Shown here piece by piece: positions 31,405 through 39,239 of a stretch of DNA of 45,347 bases. The position numbers and the translations under genes were made by a program. This stretch comes from Acidobacteriota bacterium (GTDB taxonomy: Bacteria; Acidobacteriota; Vicinamibacteria; Vicinamibacterales; 2-12-FULL-66-21): positions 1-45,347 of the forward strand of contig QHWR01000108.1 of NCBI GenBank assembly GCA_003223835.1, written 5' to 3'. How positions within the stretch are numbered: the first letter of the stretch is position 1; every line of letters begins with the position of its first letter. Under the pieces are notes generated by a model. It was not told where the DNA came from, searched no databases, and was given only the letters and a program-made list of their open reading frames with translations.

Positions 31405-33150
31405 TCATCTCACGAACACGTTCGGCATCAGCGCGAGCGGCTCGCCGCGGCGGAAGACCTGCAGCGGCGACGCGAGCGTCTGCAGCATGCGCGGGTTGCG
31501 GAGGCCGAGGAGCGCGCCGAGGGTCGCCGCGCGGTCCGCGCTGCCGAAGGGATTCCGCACCAGGTCGTAGAACGACTTGCGCGGCGGATAAATCACCAGC
31601 TCCACTTCGGCGTCCTGCGCGATCTTCGCGCGCTGCTTCGCGATCGCGACGGCGCGGTCCAGCCCCCCCAGCTCGTCGACGAGGCCGATCTGCTTCGCCT
31701 GACGGCCGGTCCACACGCGCCCCTGCCCGATCGCGTCGATCCGCTCCGGCGTCGTGTTGCGTCCCTGCGCCGCCTTTTCCACGAACGCGTCGTACGTCGC
31801 CTGCATCGTCTGCGCCATGCGCGCGCGCTCTTCGGGCGAAAACGGCCGGATCGGCGAGTACAGGTCCGCGTACTTGCCCTGGCTGATCCCCTCGATGTTC
31901 ATCCCGAGCTTCTTCAGCGTCCCGTCGATCACGAACTTGATCGAGACGACGCCGATCGATCCCGTCAGCGTGGACGGCTCCGCCACGATCGCGTGCGCGG
32001 GCATCGCGATGTAATAGCCGCCCGACGCCGCGACGTCAGACATCGAGGCGACGAGCGGCTTCTGGTTCTTCGTGAGGAGCACTTCGCGCCAGATGATGTC
32101 CGACGCGATCGCGGACCCGCCGGGGCTGTCGATGCGCAGCACGATGGCCTTGACCGCGGAGTCGCCGCGCGCCTTCCGGAGGTACTCGATGAGCGTCTCG
32201 GATCCGGCCACCTGTCCCTCCGGCGAGTCGTAATGGCTCTTGCCGGTGCTGATCAACCCGACCGCGTAGATGACGGCGATGCGCGGCCCGCGCTGCAGCC
32301 CGAGGCTCGACGCGCCGACGCGGCGGTACTCGTCCATGTCCAGGTAATGCACGCTGGCCGGCGCCAGCTTCACCTTGTCGTCAAGCTCGTCCTCGTACGC
32401 GAGGTCGTCCACGAGCCCCGCGCGCACCGCGTCCTCGGGGAGAAACGGGCCGTGGTCGATCAGCTGCCGGACGGCGGCTTCCGGCTTGCGGCGGCCGTCG
32501 GCGATCCCTCGAACGAGCTGCTCGTACAGATCGGTGTTGAGCGATTCCGCCATCTCGCGGTGCGCCGGCGTGAACGTGCGCTCCGTGAAGTTGTTCGATG
32601 CCGTCTTGTACTCGCCGATGTGCAGCGCGTCGGGATACGCGCCGATCTTGTCGAGCATGCCGCGGAGGAACAGCTCGTAGCTCGCGATGCCGGTCAAGTC
32701 GAGCGACGCCGTCGGCATCAGGAACACTTTGTCGCACGCGCTCGCGAGGTAGAACTCCTGCTCGCCGCCGTACTCGAGATACGCCACGATGAGCTTGCCC
32801 GACCGCCGGTAGTCGACGACCGCGTCGCGGATCTCCTGGACCTTGCCCCAGAGCGCCGCGGTGCCGGTCGGCTTGAGGATGACGCTCGTGATCCGGCGAT
32901 CGATCTTGGCCTTGCGGAGCAGCTCGACCGTCGAGCGCACCGTCGGCGGCACTTCGATGAACTGGCCGATGACGCCGCCGGGCTCCATCTCCTCGAGATC
33001 CCCGCCCACGCGCAGGACGAGCGTCGAGTTGCCGGCGACCTGCGGCTCGCGGCCGACCGCGGTGTAGAGGAGGAGCAGGCCGGCCACCGACGCGATGACG
33101 GCCAGCATGATGAGCACGATGACGAGCCAGACGCCGCGTCTCACAGCCAC
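31405..33150 (-). CDS. sppA: signal peptide peptidase SppA, 67K type
   Basis: A membrane-anchored serine protease that degrades cleaved signal peptides. 581 residues with one N-terminal membrane segment (GVWLVIVLIMLAVIASVAGLLLLYTAV). It has the tandem layout of the long bacterial form: the catalytic lysine sits in IGEYKTASNNF and the nucleophile serine in LRIDSPGGSAIASDIIW, followed by SMSDVAASGGYYIAMPAH. Start GTG at 33150 with a GGAGG site 8 bp away. Converges with the ppiD-like gene across 12 bp. Its central 539 bp are duplicated in inverted orientation at 29089. Confidence 0.94.
   Translation of the reverse strand: MAVRRGVWLVIVLIMLAVIASVAGLLLLYTAVGREPQVAGNSTLVLRVGGDLEEMEPGGVIGQFIEVPPTVRSTVELLRKAKIDRRITSVILKPTGTAALWGKVQEIRDAVVDYRRSGKLIVAYLEYGGEQEFYLASACDKVFLMPTASLDLTGIASYELFLRGMLDKIGAYPDALHIGEYKTASNNFTERTFTPAHREMAESLNTDLYEQLVRGIADGRRKPEAAVRQLIDHGPFLPEDAVRAGLVDDLAYEDELDDKVKLAPASVHYLDMDEYRRVGASSLGLQRGPRIAVIYAVGLISTGKSHYDSPEGQVAGSETLIEYLRKARGDSAVKAIVLRIDSPGGSAIASDIIWREVLLTKNQKPLVASMSDVAASGGYYIAMPAHAIVAEPSTLTGSIGVVSIKFVIDGTLKKLGMNIEGISQGKYADLYSPIRPFSPEERARMAQTMQATYDAFVEKAAQGRNTTPERIDAIGQGRVWTGRQAKQIGLVDELGGLDRAVAIAKQRAKIAQDAEVELVIYPPRKSFYDLVRNPFGSADRAATLGALLGLRNPRMLQTLASPLQVFRRGEPLALMPNVFVR
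31601..32139. repeat. 539-bp exact inverted repeat, right copy (inside sppA)
   Basis: The partner of 29089-29627. The two copies flank 1,973 bp holding the PpiD-like domain and the sppA 3' end. Recombination between them would invert that segment and join the sppA 5' part in frame to the isomerase. Confidence 0.92.
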
Positions 33151-33181
33151 AATAGAGCCTCCGGAAAGACGGTGACGAATG

Positions 33182-33187
33182 AGTATA
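33182..33187 (-). promoter_or_regulatory. candidate -10 box for sppA
   Basis: Minus strand reads TATACT about 32 bp upstream of the sppA GTG. No good -35; the position is within the GGATGA repeat arm. Confidence 0.4.
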
Positions 33188-33195
33188 GCGAAAGA

Positions 33196-33262
33196 GGATG
33201 GAGGAGGGATGACGGATGAGGGTCATCCGCCATCCGCCATCCCCCATCCCCCATCCGTCATC
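33196..33262. repeat. CATCCGC/CATCCCC heptamer array with complementary arm
   Basis: Five heptamers (33224-33258) of the form CATCCSY continue into CATC; the left arm GATGACGGATG (33208-33218) pairs perfectly with CATCCGTCATC (33252-33262). It sits between the divergent sppA and GCS2-ligase genes. Confidence 0.85.
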
Positions 33263-33294
33263 AGTTCTCGGCATTTCGCATATCATCACCTGCT

Positions 33295-34348
33295 GTGTCC
33301 CACGCCTTCACGCTCGGCGTCGAGGAAGAGTTCCAGATCGTGGACCCGCACACGTGGGAGCTGCAGTCGCACGTCTCGGAGCTGCTCGCCTCGAGCGCGC
33401 CGTCGCTCGGCGACCAGATCAAGCGCGAGCTGCACCAGTCGATCGTCGAGGTCGGCACGAAGATCTGCGCCGACGTGCGCGAGCTGTCCGATGAAGTCAT
33501 GCGGCTCCGGCGCGACGTCGTCAGCAGCGCGGAGCGCGTCGGGCTCCGCATCGCGGCCGCCGGCACGCATCCGTTCTCGAACTGGATGGACCAGGTGCTC
33601 TCGCCCGGCGAGCGCTACCAGAGCATCGTCGAGGAGCTGCAGCAGCTCGCGCGATCGCTCCTGATCTTCGGCCTCCACATCCACGTCGCCATCCCGGATC
33701 GCACGAGCACGATCGAGCTGCTCAACGAGGCCCGGTATTTTCTGCCGCACCTCCTCGCGCTCTCACCGGACGACGGTGTTCCGACGCTTTCCGCGCACCG
33801 GCATCCCCGAACAGTTCGGTTCGTGGAGCGAGTACGAGGAGTACCTGAACCTGCTCGTCGAGCTGAAGTGCATCGACAACGGCAAGAAGGTCTGGTGGGA
33901 TCTGCGTCCGCACCCGACCTTCGGCACGCTGGAGTTCCGCGTCTGCGACGTCCCGACGTCGCCGCGCGTGACGATTACGCTCGCCGCCCTCGCGCAGGCG
34001 ATCGTGGTCAAGTTGTACCGGCTGCGGCGCAGCAATCTCGGGTTCCGCATTTATCCGCGCGCGCTCATCGAAGAAAACAAGTGGCGCGCGGCGCGGTGGG
34101 GGATCGACGGCAAGCTGATCGACTTCGGCCAGCGCAAGGAAGTCGCGATGCGCGATCTCGCGCACGAGCTCTGTGCCTTCGTGGACGACGTGGTGGACGA
34201 GCTGGGCAGCCGTCGCGAGATCGAATACGTGAACACGATCGTCCGGGAGGGCACGAGCGCGGATCGTCAGCTCCAGGTGTACCGCGAGTCGGGCGATCTG
34301 AAGGCGGTCATGCAATGGATCGTCGATGAAACGAGGAGGACCGCGTGA
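33295..34348 (+). pseudogene. GCS2-family carboxylate-amine ligase (YbdK-like), frameshifted by an internal deletion
   Basis: YbdK-type enzymes are ATP-dependent glutamate-cysteine ligase relatives joining a carboxylate to an amine. The 5' part is normal (FTLGVEEEFQIVDPHTWEL, VEVGTKICADVREL, AAAGTHPFSNW, GLHIHVAIPDR) up to LPHLLALS. The 3' part is normal from RTTVFRRFPRTGIPEQFGS, in another frame, to the end (GKKVWWDLRPHPTFGTLEFR, EENKWRAARWGIDGKLIDFG). Family members have about 16 residues between these, of the form SPFWLGRxTGLKSY; they are missing and the frame is broken near 33764-33768. The lost segment is conserved, so the product is probably inactive. Starts at GTG; its end overlaps the next gene as GTGA. 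Confidence 0.85.
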
Positions 34349-35292
34349 AAGTCGGGCTGATGTGCGGACGCGAGTATGCCTTCCCGCCGGCGTTTCTCGA
34401 ACGCGTCGACGCGCTCGGCCGCCCGCACGGGATCTCGGCCGAGTTCGTGAAGCTGACGGGCACGCGCATGGGCGAGCCGCCGGACTATCGCGTCATCGTC
34501 GACCGGATCTCGCACGAAGTGGAGTATTACCGCGCGTACCTGAAACACGCGGTGCTCGAGGGCACCTACGTCATCAACAATCCCTTCTGGTGGACCGCCG
34601 ACGACAAGTTCTTCAACTACTCCGTCGCGGCGAAGCTCGGCGTCGCGGTGCCGAAGACGGTGGTGCTCCCGCAGAAGTCGTATCCCGCCGACATCGATCT
34701 GACCGCCGAGTCGCTCCACAACCTGGGCTATCCCATCGACTGGGATGGTCTGCTCGACTACGTCGGACGTCCCGCGATCCTGAAACCCTATTCGGGCGGC
34801 GGCTGGAAGCACGTTTACAAAGTAAATAACCGCGAGGAACTGATCGCCGCGTACGACGGGACCGGACCCTACTGCATGACGCTGCAGCAGTTCATCCACT
34901 TCAATCAGTACGTGCGGTGCTTCACGTTCGGACAGACCGACATCGTCCCGGTCGCCTACGACCCGCATCAGCGGCGGTACCTCGTCGAGCACGCGTACCT
35001 CGATGCCGAGCTGGGGGCACGCGTCGTCCGCGACGCACAGACGCTCAACACCGCGCTCGGCTACGAGATGAACACGATCGAGTTCGCCGTCCAGGACGGC
35101 GTTCCCTACGCGATCGACTTCCTCAATCCGGCGCCCGACTTCGAGCGCGATCGGATCACGCCGCATTACTTCGACATCGTGGTGGACCGCATGGCGCGGC
35201 TCGTCATCGATCGCGCGCTGCACGGCGACGTGCAACACTCCTGGCCTCGCTGGTCGCAGATGGTGGGCCTCGGCAGCCGCACGGCCGTATGA
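34345..35292 (+). CDS. ATP-grasp family ligase
   Basis: ATP-grasp enzymes activate a carboxylate as acyl phosphate and ligate it to an amine or thiol. Over 315 residues: N-terminal Rossmann-like start (MKVGLMCGREYAFPPAFL), a conserved middle NNPFWWTADDKFFNYSVAAKLG, the ATP-binding lysine and loop in GRPAILKPYSGGGWKHVYKV, and the metal-binding end with MNTIEFAVQDGVPYAIDFLNPAPDFE. No known named subfamily recognised. It is coupled by overlaps to the YbdK-like gene upstream (GTGA) and to the second ATP-grasp gene downstream (ATGA), which implies stoichiometric production of a three-ligase set. Confidence 0.85.
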   Translation: MKVGLMCGREYAFPPAFLERVDALGRPHGISAEFVKLTGTRMGEPPDYRVIVDRISHEVEYYRAYLKHAVLEGTYVINNPFWWTADDKFFNYSVAAKLGVAVPKTVVLPQKSYPADIDLTAESLHNLGYPIDWDGLLDYVGRPAILKPYSGGGWKHVYKVNNREELIAAYDGTGPYCMTLQQFIHFNQYVRCFTFGQTDIVPVAYDPHQRRYLVEHAYLDAELGARVVRDAQTLNTALGYEMNTIEFAVQDGVPYAIDFLNPAPDFERDRITPHYFDIVVDRMARLVIDRALHGDVQHSWPRWSQMVGLGSRTAV

Positions 35293-36569
35293 CCGATCCG
35301 ATCGTTTACTGGAACCTTCTCGTCCGCACGCATGCGGCACCGGCGGCGTGCGATGACCTGGCGGACCGCATGCGCGAGCGGCGGCTGACGTTCGGCGGGC
35401 GCCTGCTCTGCCCGTTCCTCCGTCCGTTCTTCCTCACCGACGCGGACGAAGGCCGTGTCGCGCGGGCGGCCGAAACGCTGTGGACGCTCGGCGAGCGGGT
35501 CGCGGCGGCGGCGCTGAAGGAGCCGGCGGTGCTCCGCGAGCTGTGCGTCAGCGGCGAGGAAGAGCGGCTGGCGCGAATCGATCCCGGTTGCCCCATCGCC
35601 AGCACGGCCGCCCGGGCCGACGCATTTTTGTTGCCGGGATCGCTCCGCTTTGCCGAGTACAACGCCGAGTCCCCGGCCGGTCCCGGATATGCGCAGCGCC
35701 TCGCGGAACTGTTCGACGGCGAGCCGTTGATGGCGCGGTTCCGCGAGCGCTTCGACGCGAGGTTCTACACCCCGATCGAGCGCCTGCTCGACGCGCTCGT
35801 CGCCAGCTACCGCGACTGGGGCGGCAAGGCCTCGCCGCCGCGCATCGCCATCGTGGACTGGCGCGACGTGCCGACGTGGAGCGAGTTCGAGCTGCTGCGC
35901 GACGCGTTCACCGCGCTCGGCGTGCCCACCGTGATCGCCGACCCGCGCGATCTCGTGTACGACGGTAAGGCGCTCATCGCTGAGGGATCGCCCGTCGATC
36001 TCGTCTACCGCCGTGTGCTCATCAACGACATCGTCGCGCGCGCGGGCGACTGCCGCGCGCTCGTGAACGCCTATGCGGCGCGCGCGGTCGCCGTCGCGAA
36101 CACGCTGCGCTGCAAGGTCGCGCACAAGAAGGCGTTCTTTGCGGTGCTGACCGACGATGACTACGCGCGACTGTTCGACGCGGGCGAGCTCGAGCTGATC
36201 CGGCGGCACGTGCCGTGGACGCGCGTCGTGCGCGAGCGTCACGTGACGCGCGACGGCCGCCGGTTCGACCTCATTCCTTATCTCCGCGAGCATCGCGACC
36301 GGTTCGTCCTGAAACCGAACGACGAGTACGGCGGAACGGGCGTCACGCTCGGATGGGAGACCGACGCGCGCGCGTGGGACGACGCGATCGCGCTGGCCGT
36401 GAAGGAGAGCGACCGCGGGTGGGTCGCGCAGGAACGGATCGAGATCCGCCGCGAGCCGTTCCCACGATGCGAGGGAGATCGCATCGACACCCGCCTGAGC
36501 GCGACGGGCCTCGCCAACGTGACATCCGGCGGCGGCCAGGTGCCGGCGTTTGTGGTTAGATCTCATTGA
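35289..36569 (+). CDS. ATP-grasp-like protein with circularly permuted-type C-terminus
   Basis: The second ATP-grasp-like ligase, 426 residues. Recognisable parts are RFAEYNAESPAGPGYAQRL, IAIVDWRDVPTWSEFELLRD, VDLVYRRVLINDIV, the nucleotide-binding RDRFVLKPNDEYGGTGVTLG, WVAQERIEIRREPFP, and the terminal RLSATGLANVTSGGGQVPAF typical of a family found beside GCS2 ligases. From memory of that family, about 20 residues around a FAPYxFRG segment normally precede RLSATG; here EGDRID joins directly to TRLSATG, suggesting an in-frame deletion near 36484-36492. Start ATG overlaps the previous stop. The substrate is unknown. Confidence 0.8.
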   Translation: MTDPIVYWNLLVRTHAAPAACDDLADRMRERRLTFGGRLLCPFLRPFFLTDADEGRVARAAETLWTLGERVAAAALKEPAVLRELCVSGEEERLARIDPGCPIASTAARADAFLLPGSLRFAEYNAESPAGPGYAQRLAELFDGEPLMARFRERFDARFYTPIERLLDALVASYRDWGGKASPPRIAIVDWRDVPTWSEFELLRDAFTALGVPTVIADPRDLVYDGKALIAEGSPVDLVYRRVLINDIVARAGDCRALVNAYAARAVAVANTLRCKVAHKKAFFAVLTDDDYARLFDAGELELIRRHVPWTRVVRERHVTRDGRRFDLIPYLREHRDRFVLKPNDEYGGTGVTLGWETDARAWDDAIALAVKESDRGWVAQERIEIRREPFPRCEGDRIDTRLSATGLANVTSGGGQVPAFVVRSH

Positions 36570-37603
36570 TGGCCTCGGCTTTCTTCGGTCTCAGCTCGGT
36601 GGAGCTGGAGCCCGGCGCGCGCAACGCGGTCGACGTCTGCCTCGGCATCCGGCCGCGCGAGCGGGTCGCGTTGATCGCCGACCAGGCGAGCCGCGGCGTG
36701 GCCGCGAGCCTCGAGGCGGCGCTCGACAAGGCGGGCGCGAGCGTGGAGGGGGTGCTGGTCGAGGACGTCGCGTCGCGGCCGCTCGACGGCCCGCCGCCGG
36801 CCGTCCTCGCCGCGCTCGAACGCGCGGACGCCGGGATTCTCTGCGTGCAGCCGCGCCAGGGAGAGCTGAGGGCGCGCATGGCGATCGTCGCGGCCGTGGA
36901 GCGCCGCGGCATTCGGTATGCGCACATGGTCGGCGTCACGCCGGAGATCATGCGGCAGGGGATGCGCGCGGACTACCGGCTCGTCGATCGCCTGAGCGAA
37001 CGCCTGTGCGAGCGGATGCGCGGCGCGCGGTCGCTCCGCGTCGAGACGCCCGAGGGCACGGCGTTCACCGCGACGTTCGATCCGGCGCTGGCGTGGATCA
37101 AGACGAGCGGCCTGATCAGCCGGCGCTACTGGTCCAACCTGCCCGCGGGCGAGGTGTTCACGACGCCCGCGACCGTTGACGGCGTGTTCGTCTGCAACGC
37201 GACCGTCGGCGATTACTTCGGGGCGAAGTACGGCGACCTCTCGTCCACGCCGCTGACGCTTCGCATCGCCGGCGCGCGGCTGCAGGACGCGTCCTGCGCC
37301 CGGCACGATCTCGAGCAGGAATTCTGGGCCTATTGTCACACCGACGAGCACAGCGACCGCGTCGGCGAGCTGGCGTTCGGCACCAACCTCGCGCTCGATC
37401 GCATGATCGGCATCCTGCTGCAGGACGAGAAATTCCCCGGCGTCCACGTGGCGTTCGGCGATCCGTACGGCAACCAGACCGGCGCCACCTGGAAATCGTG
37501 CACGCACGTGGACGTGCTCACGCGGAACTGCGACGTCTGGATCGACGACGAGCAGGTCATCATCGGCGGCCGCTACCGGCTCGATCTCCTGGGACTTGCC
37601 TGA
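36569..37603 (+). CDS. M29-family metallo-aminopeptidase
   Basis: A leucyl-aminopeptidase of the AP-T/AmpS type: a two-metal exopeptidase removing N-terminal residues. In 344 residues the probable metal ligands are in NLPAGEVFTTP (Glu), GELAFGTNLAL (Glu), FPGVHVAFGDPYGNQTGATW (His) and KSCTHVDVLT (His, Asp). The N-terminal region is a divergent Rossmann-like domain, as is normal. The ATG (36569) overlaps the previous stop as TGATG. In the cluster it could trim or recycle the product of the ligases. Confident in family, speculative about role. Confidence 0.87.
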   Translation: MASAFFGLSSVELEPGARNAVDVCLGIRPRERVALIADQASRGVAASLEAALDKAGASVEGVLVEDVASRPLDGPPPAVLAALERADAGILCVQPRQGELRARMAIVAAVERRGIRYAHMVGVTPEIMRQGMRADYRLVDRLSERLCERMRGARSLRVETPEGTAFTATFDPALAWIKTSGLISRRYWSNLPAGEVFTTPATVDGVFVCNATVGDYFGAKYGDLSSTPLTLRIAGARLQDASCARHDLEQEFWAYCHTDEHSDRVGELAFGTNLALDRMIGILLQDEKFPGVHVAFGDPYGNQTGATWKSCTHVDVLTRNCDVWIDDEQVIIGGRYRLDLLGLA

Positions 37604-37612
37604 TCGGTCATT

Positions 37613-38341
37613 TCAGGCGCGGCTCAAATACCCCCGCATCTGCAATGTCCAATACGGCCAGTCGTGTCCTCCCTGCGGGCCCCAGTCGTCGAGGTGATGC
37701 CGGACGCCGCGGCTCGCGAGCACCTGGGACAGGCGGTAGGCTTCCCCGCTCTGCTCCCACGGGCCGGTGCCGGTCGCGATGTGGATCTCGCACGTCGCGA
37801 GCTGGCCGAGCGTCCACGGGTCGGAGAGGTTGGCGAGATAGTCCACGGGGTTGTTGAAATAGAAGTTGTCGTCGTACTCGCCGTCCATGAACCGTTTCAT
37901 GTCGTACACGCCGGAGAGCGCGTAGCACCGCTTCACCGCGTCGGGATGCTTGAAGAGCGTGTTGGCCGCATGATACGCGCCGAGCGACGCTCCCATCGTC
38001 CACACGCCGATGTGCGGGTCCTGACAGTGGCCGCGAATGAACGGCAGGAGTTCCTCGGCCACGTACGCGTCGTACTGCCGCTGCATCCAGCTCCGGTGAC
38101 GCGGATGCGCGCGCTCGTTCGCGAAGGAGTCGCGGTGGTTGGTGTTCGCGGAGAAGATCTTCACGCGGCCGGCGTCGATGATGTCGGCGAGCGCGCCGAT
38201 GAGGCCCTGACGTTCGTACTCCCACTCGTCGCCGCCCGACGTCGGAAACGTCAGCAGCGGCGGTCCCCAGGCGCCGAACACGGCCACGCCCATGTCGCGG
38301 CCGAGACGCTCGGAGTACCACCAGTGATGTTCGCGGCGCAT
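37613..38341 (-). CDS. alpha/beta-hydrolase, esterase D-like family
   Basis: 242 residues of PF00756-type esterase: beginning REHHWWYSERLGRDMGVAVFG, nucleophile elbow WTMGASLGAYHAANTL (Ser in GASLG), and a C-terminal HDWPYWTLQMRGYL carrying the catalytic His. An Asp in GTGPWEQSGE or nearby probably completes the triad. No signal peptide. It converges on the aminopeptidase gene across 9 bp and is divergent from the second esterase, so it is possibly independently expressed but is in the ligase neighbourhood. Confidence 0.85.
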   Translation of the reverse strand: MRREHHWWYSERLGRDMGVAVFGAWGPPLLTFPTSGGDEWEYERQGLIGALADIIDAGRVKIFSANTNHRDSFANERAHPRHRSWMQRQYDAYVAEELLPFIRGHCQDPHIGVWTMGASLGAYHAANTLFKHPDAVKRCYALSGVYDMKRFMDGEYDDNFYFNNPVDYLANLSDPWTLGQLATCEIHIATGTGPWEQSGEAYRLSQVLASRGVRHHLDDWGPQGGHDWPYWTLQMRGYLSRA

Positions 38342-38390
38342 CGCGTAACCCTATCAGCTTCCGGGCGCCGCGCCGTATCCCTCGCCTGAC

Positions 38391-39134
38391 GTGGAAAGAC
38401 ACACGCTGTCGGTCTGGTCGCCCCAACTGAAAAACCGCCGCGCGGTGGACGTCTACCTGCCCGCGTCGTACGCGCCGGGACGCCGGCGCTATCCCGTCGT
38501 GTACCTCCACGATGGGCAGAACCTGTCGGATCCCGCGACCGCATTCGCCGGGAAGACCTGGCAGCTCGAGGCCGCGCTCGAGCGGCTCGCGCGCGAGGGG
38601 CTCGACGCGATCGCGGTCGGGATTCATAACGCCGGCGACGCGCGGCTCGCCGAATACAGCCCGTTCCTCGACGCGCGGCACGGCGGCGGCGCGGGGGATC
38701 GCTACCTGCGCTTCGTGATCGAGACGATCAAGCCGCGGATCGACCGGCGGTACCGGACGGATCGCGCGCGCGATGCGACGGCGATCGCCGGGTCGTCGAT
38801 GGGGGGCCTCATCAGTCTCTACGGGTTCTTCGCCGCGCCGCGCGTCTTCGGCCGCCTCGCCGCGTTGAGCCCGTCACTGTGGTTCGGCGGCCGGCGCGTG
38901 CTGGACTTCGTCGAGGCCGCGGGCCGTCCGGAAGGCCGCATCTACCTCGACGCGGGGACCGCCGAAGGGGCGGACACGCTGCGCGACGCGCGCCGCCTGG
39001 CGCGCCTGCTGCGGCGCAAGGGGTACCATTCCAAGGACGCGCTCCGCTACGTCGAGGTGGAGCGTCACCGCCACACGGAGACCGACTGGGCCCGCCGCCT
39101 GCCGGGCGCGCTGGAGTTCCTGCTGCGCACGTGA
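38391..39134 (+). CDS. alpha/beta-hydrolase, putative esterase
   Basis: 247 residues of the same superfamily as the divergent neighbour: MERHTLSVWSPQLKNRRAVDVYLP, YPVVYLHDGQNLSDP, nucleophile elbow AIAGSSMGGLISLYGF (Ser in GSSMGG), DAGTAEGADTL (possible acid) and a His in ERHRHTETDWARRLPGALEF. Start GTG. 49 bp from the divergent esterase, which leaves space for only compact back-to-back promoters. The two esterases are not close copies of each other. Confidence 0.85.
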   Translation: MERHTLSVWSPQLKNRRAVDVYLPASYAPGRRRYPVVYLHDGQNLSDPATAFAGKTWQLEAALERLAREGLDAIAVGIHNAGDARLAEYSPFLDARHGGGAGDRYLRFVIETIKPRIDRRYRTDRARDATAIAGSSMGGLISLYGFFAAPRVFGRLAALSPSLWFGGRRVLDFVEAAGRPEGRIYLDAGTAEGADTLRDARRLARLLRRKGYHSKDALRYVEVERHRHTETDWARRLPGALEFLLRT

Positions 39135-39141
39135 CTCAACG

Positions 39142-39239
39142 CTACCTTCTACCTTCTACCTTCTACCTTCTGCCTTCTACCTTCTGCCTTCTACCTTCTG
39201 CCTTCTACCTTCTGCCTTCTACCTTCTGCCTTCTGCCTT
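39142..39239. repeat. CTACCTT/CTGCCTT heptamer array, 14 copies with alternating variants
   Basis: Fourteen head-to-tail heptamers. Calling CTACCTT A and CTGCCTT G, the order is AAAAGAGAGAGAGG, so the middle is really a 14-bp unit. It fills the gap between the esterase and the convergent S10 peptidase and encodes the last residues of the peptidase. Confidence 0.95.

Noticed and set aside
39142-39239. CRISPR-like array
   Set aside because: Units are 7 bp, contiguous and without spacers; no cas genes.
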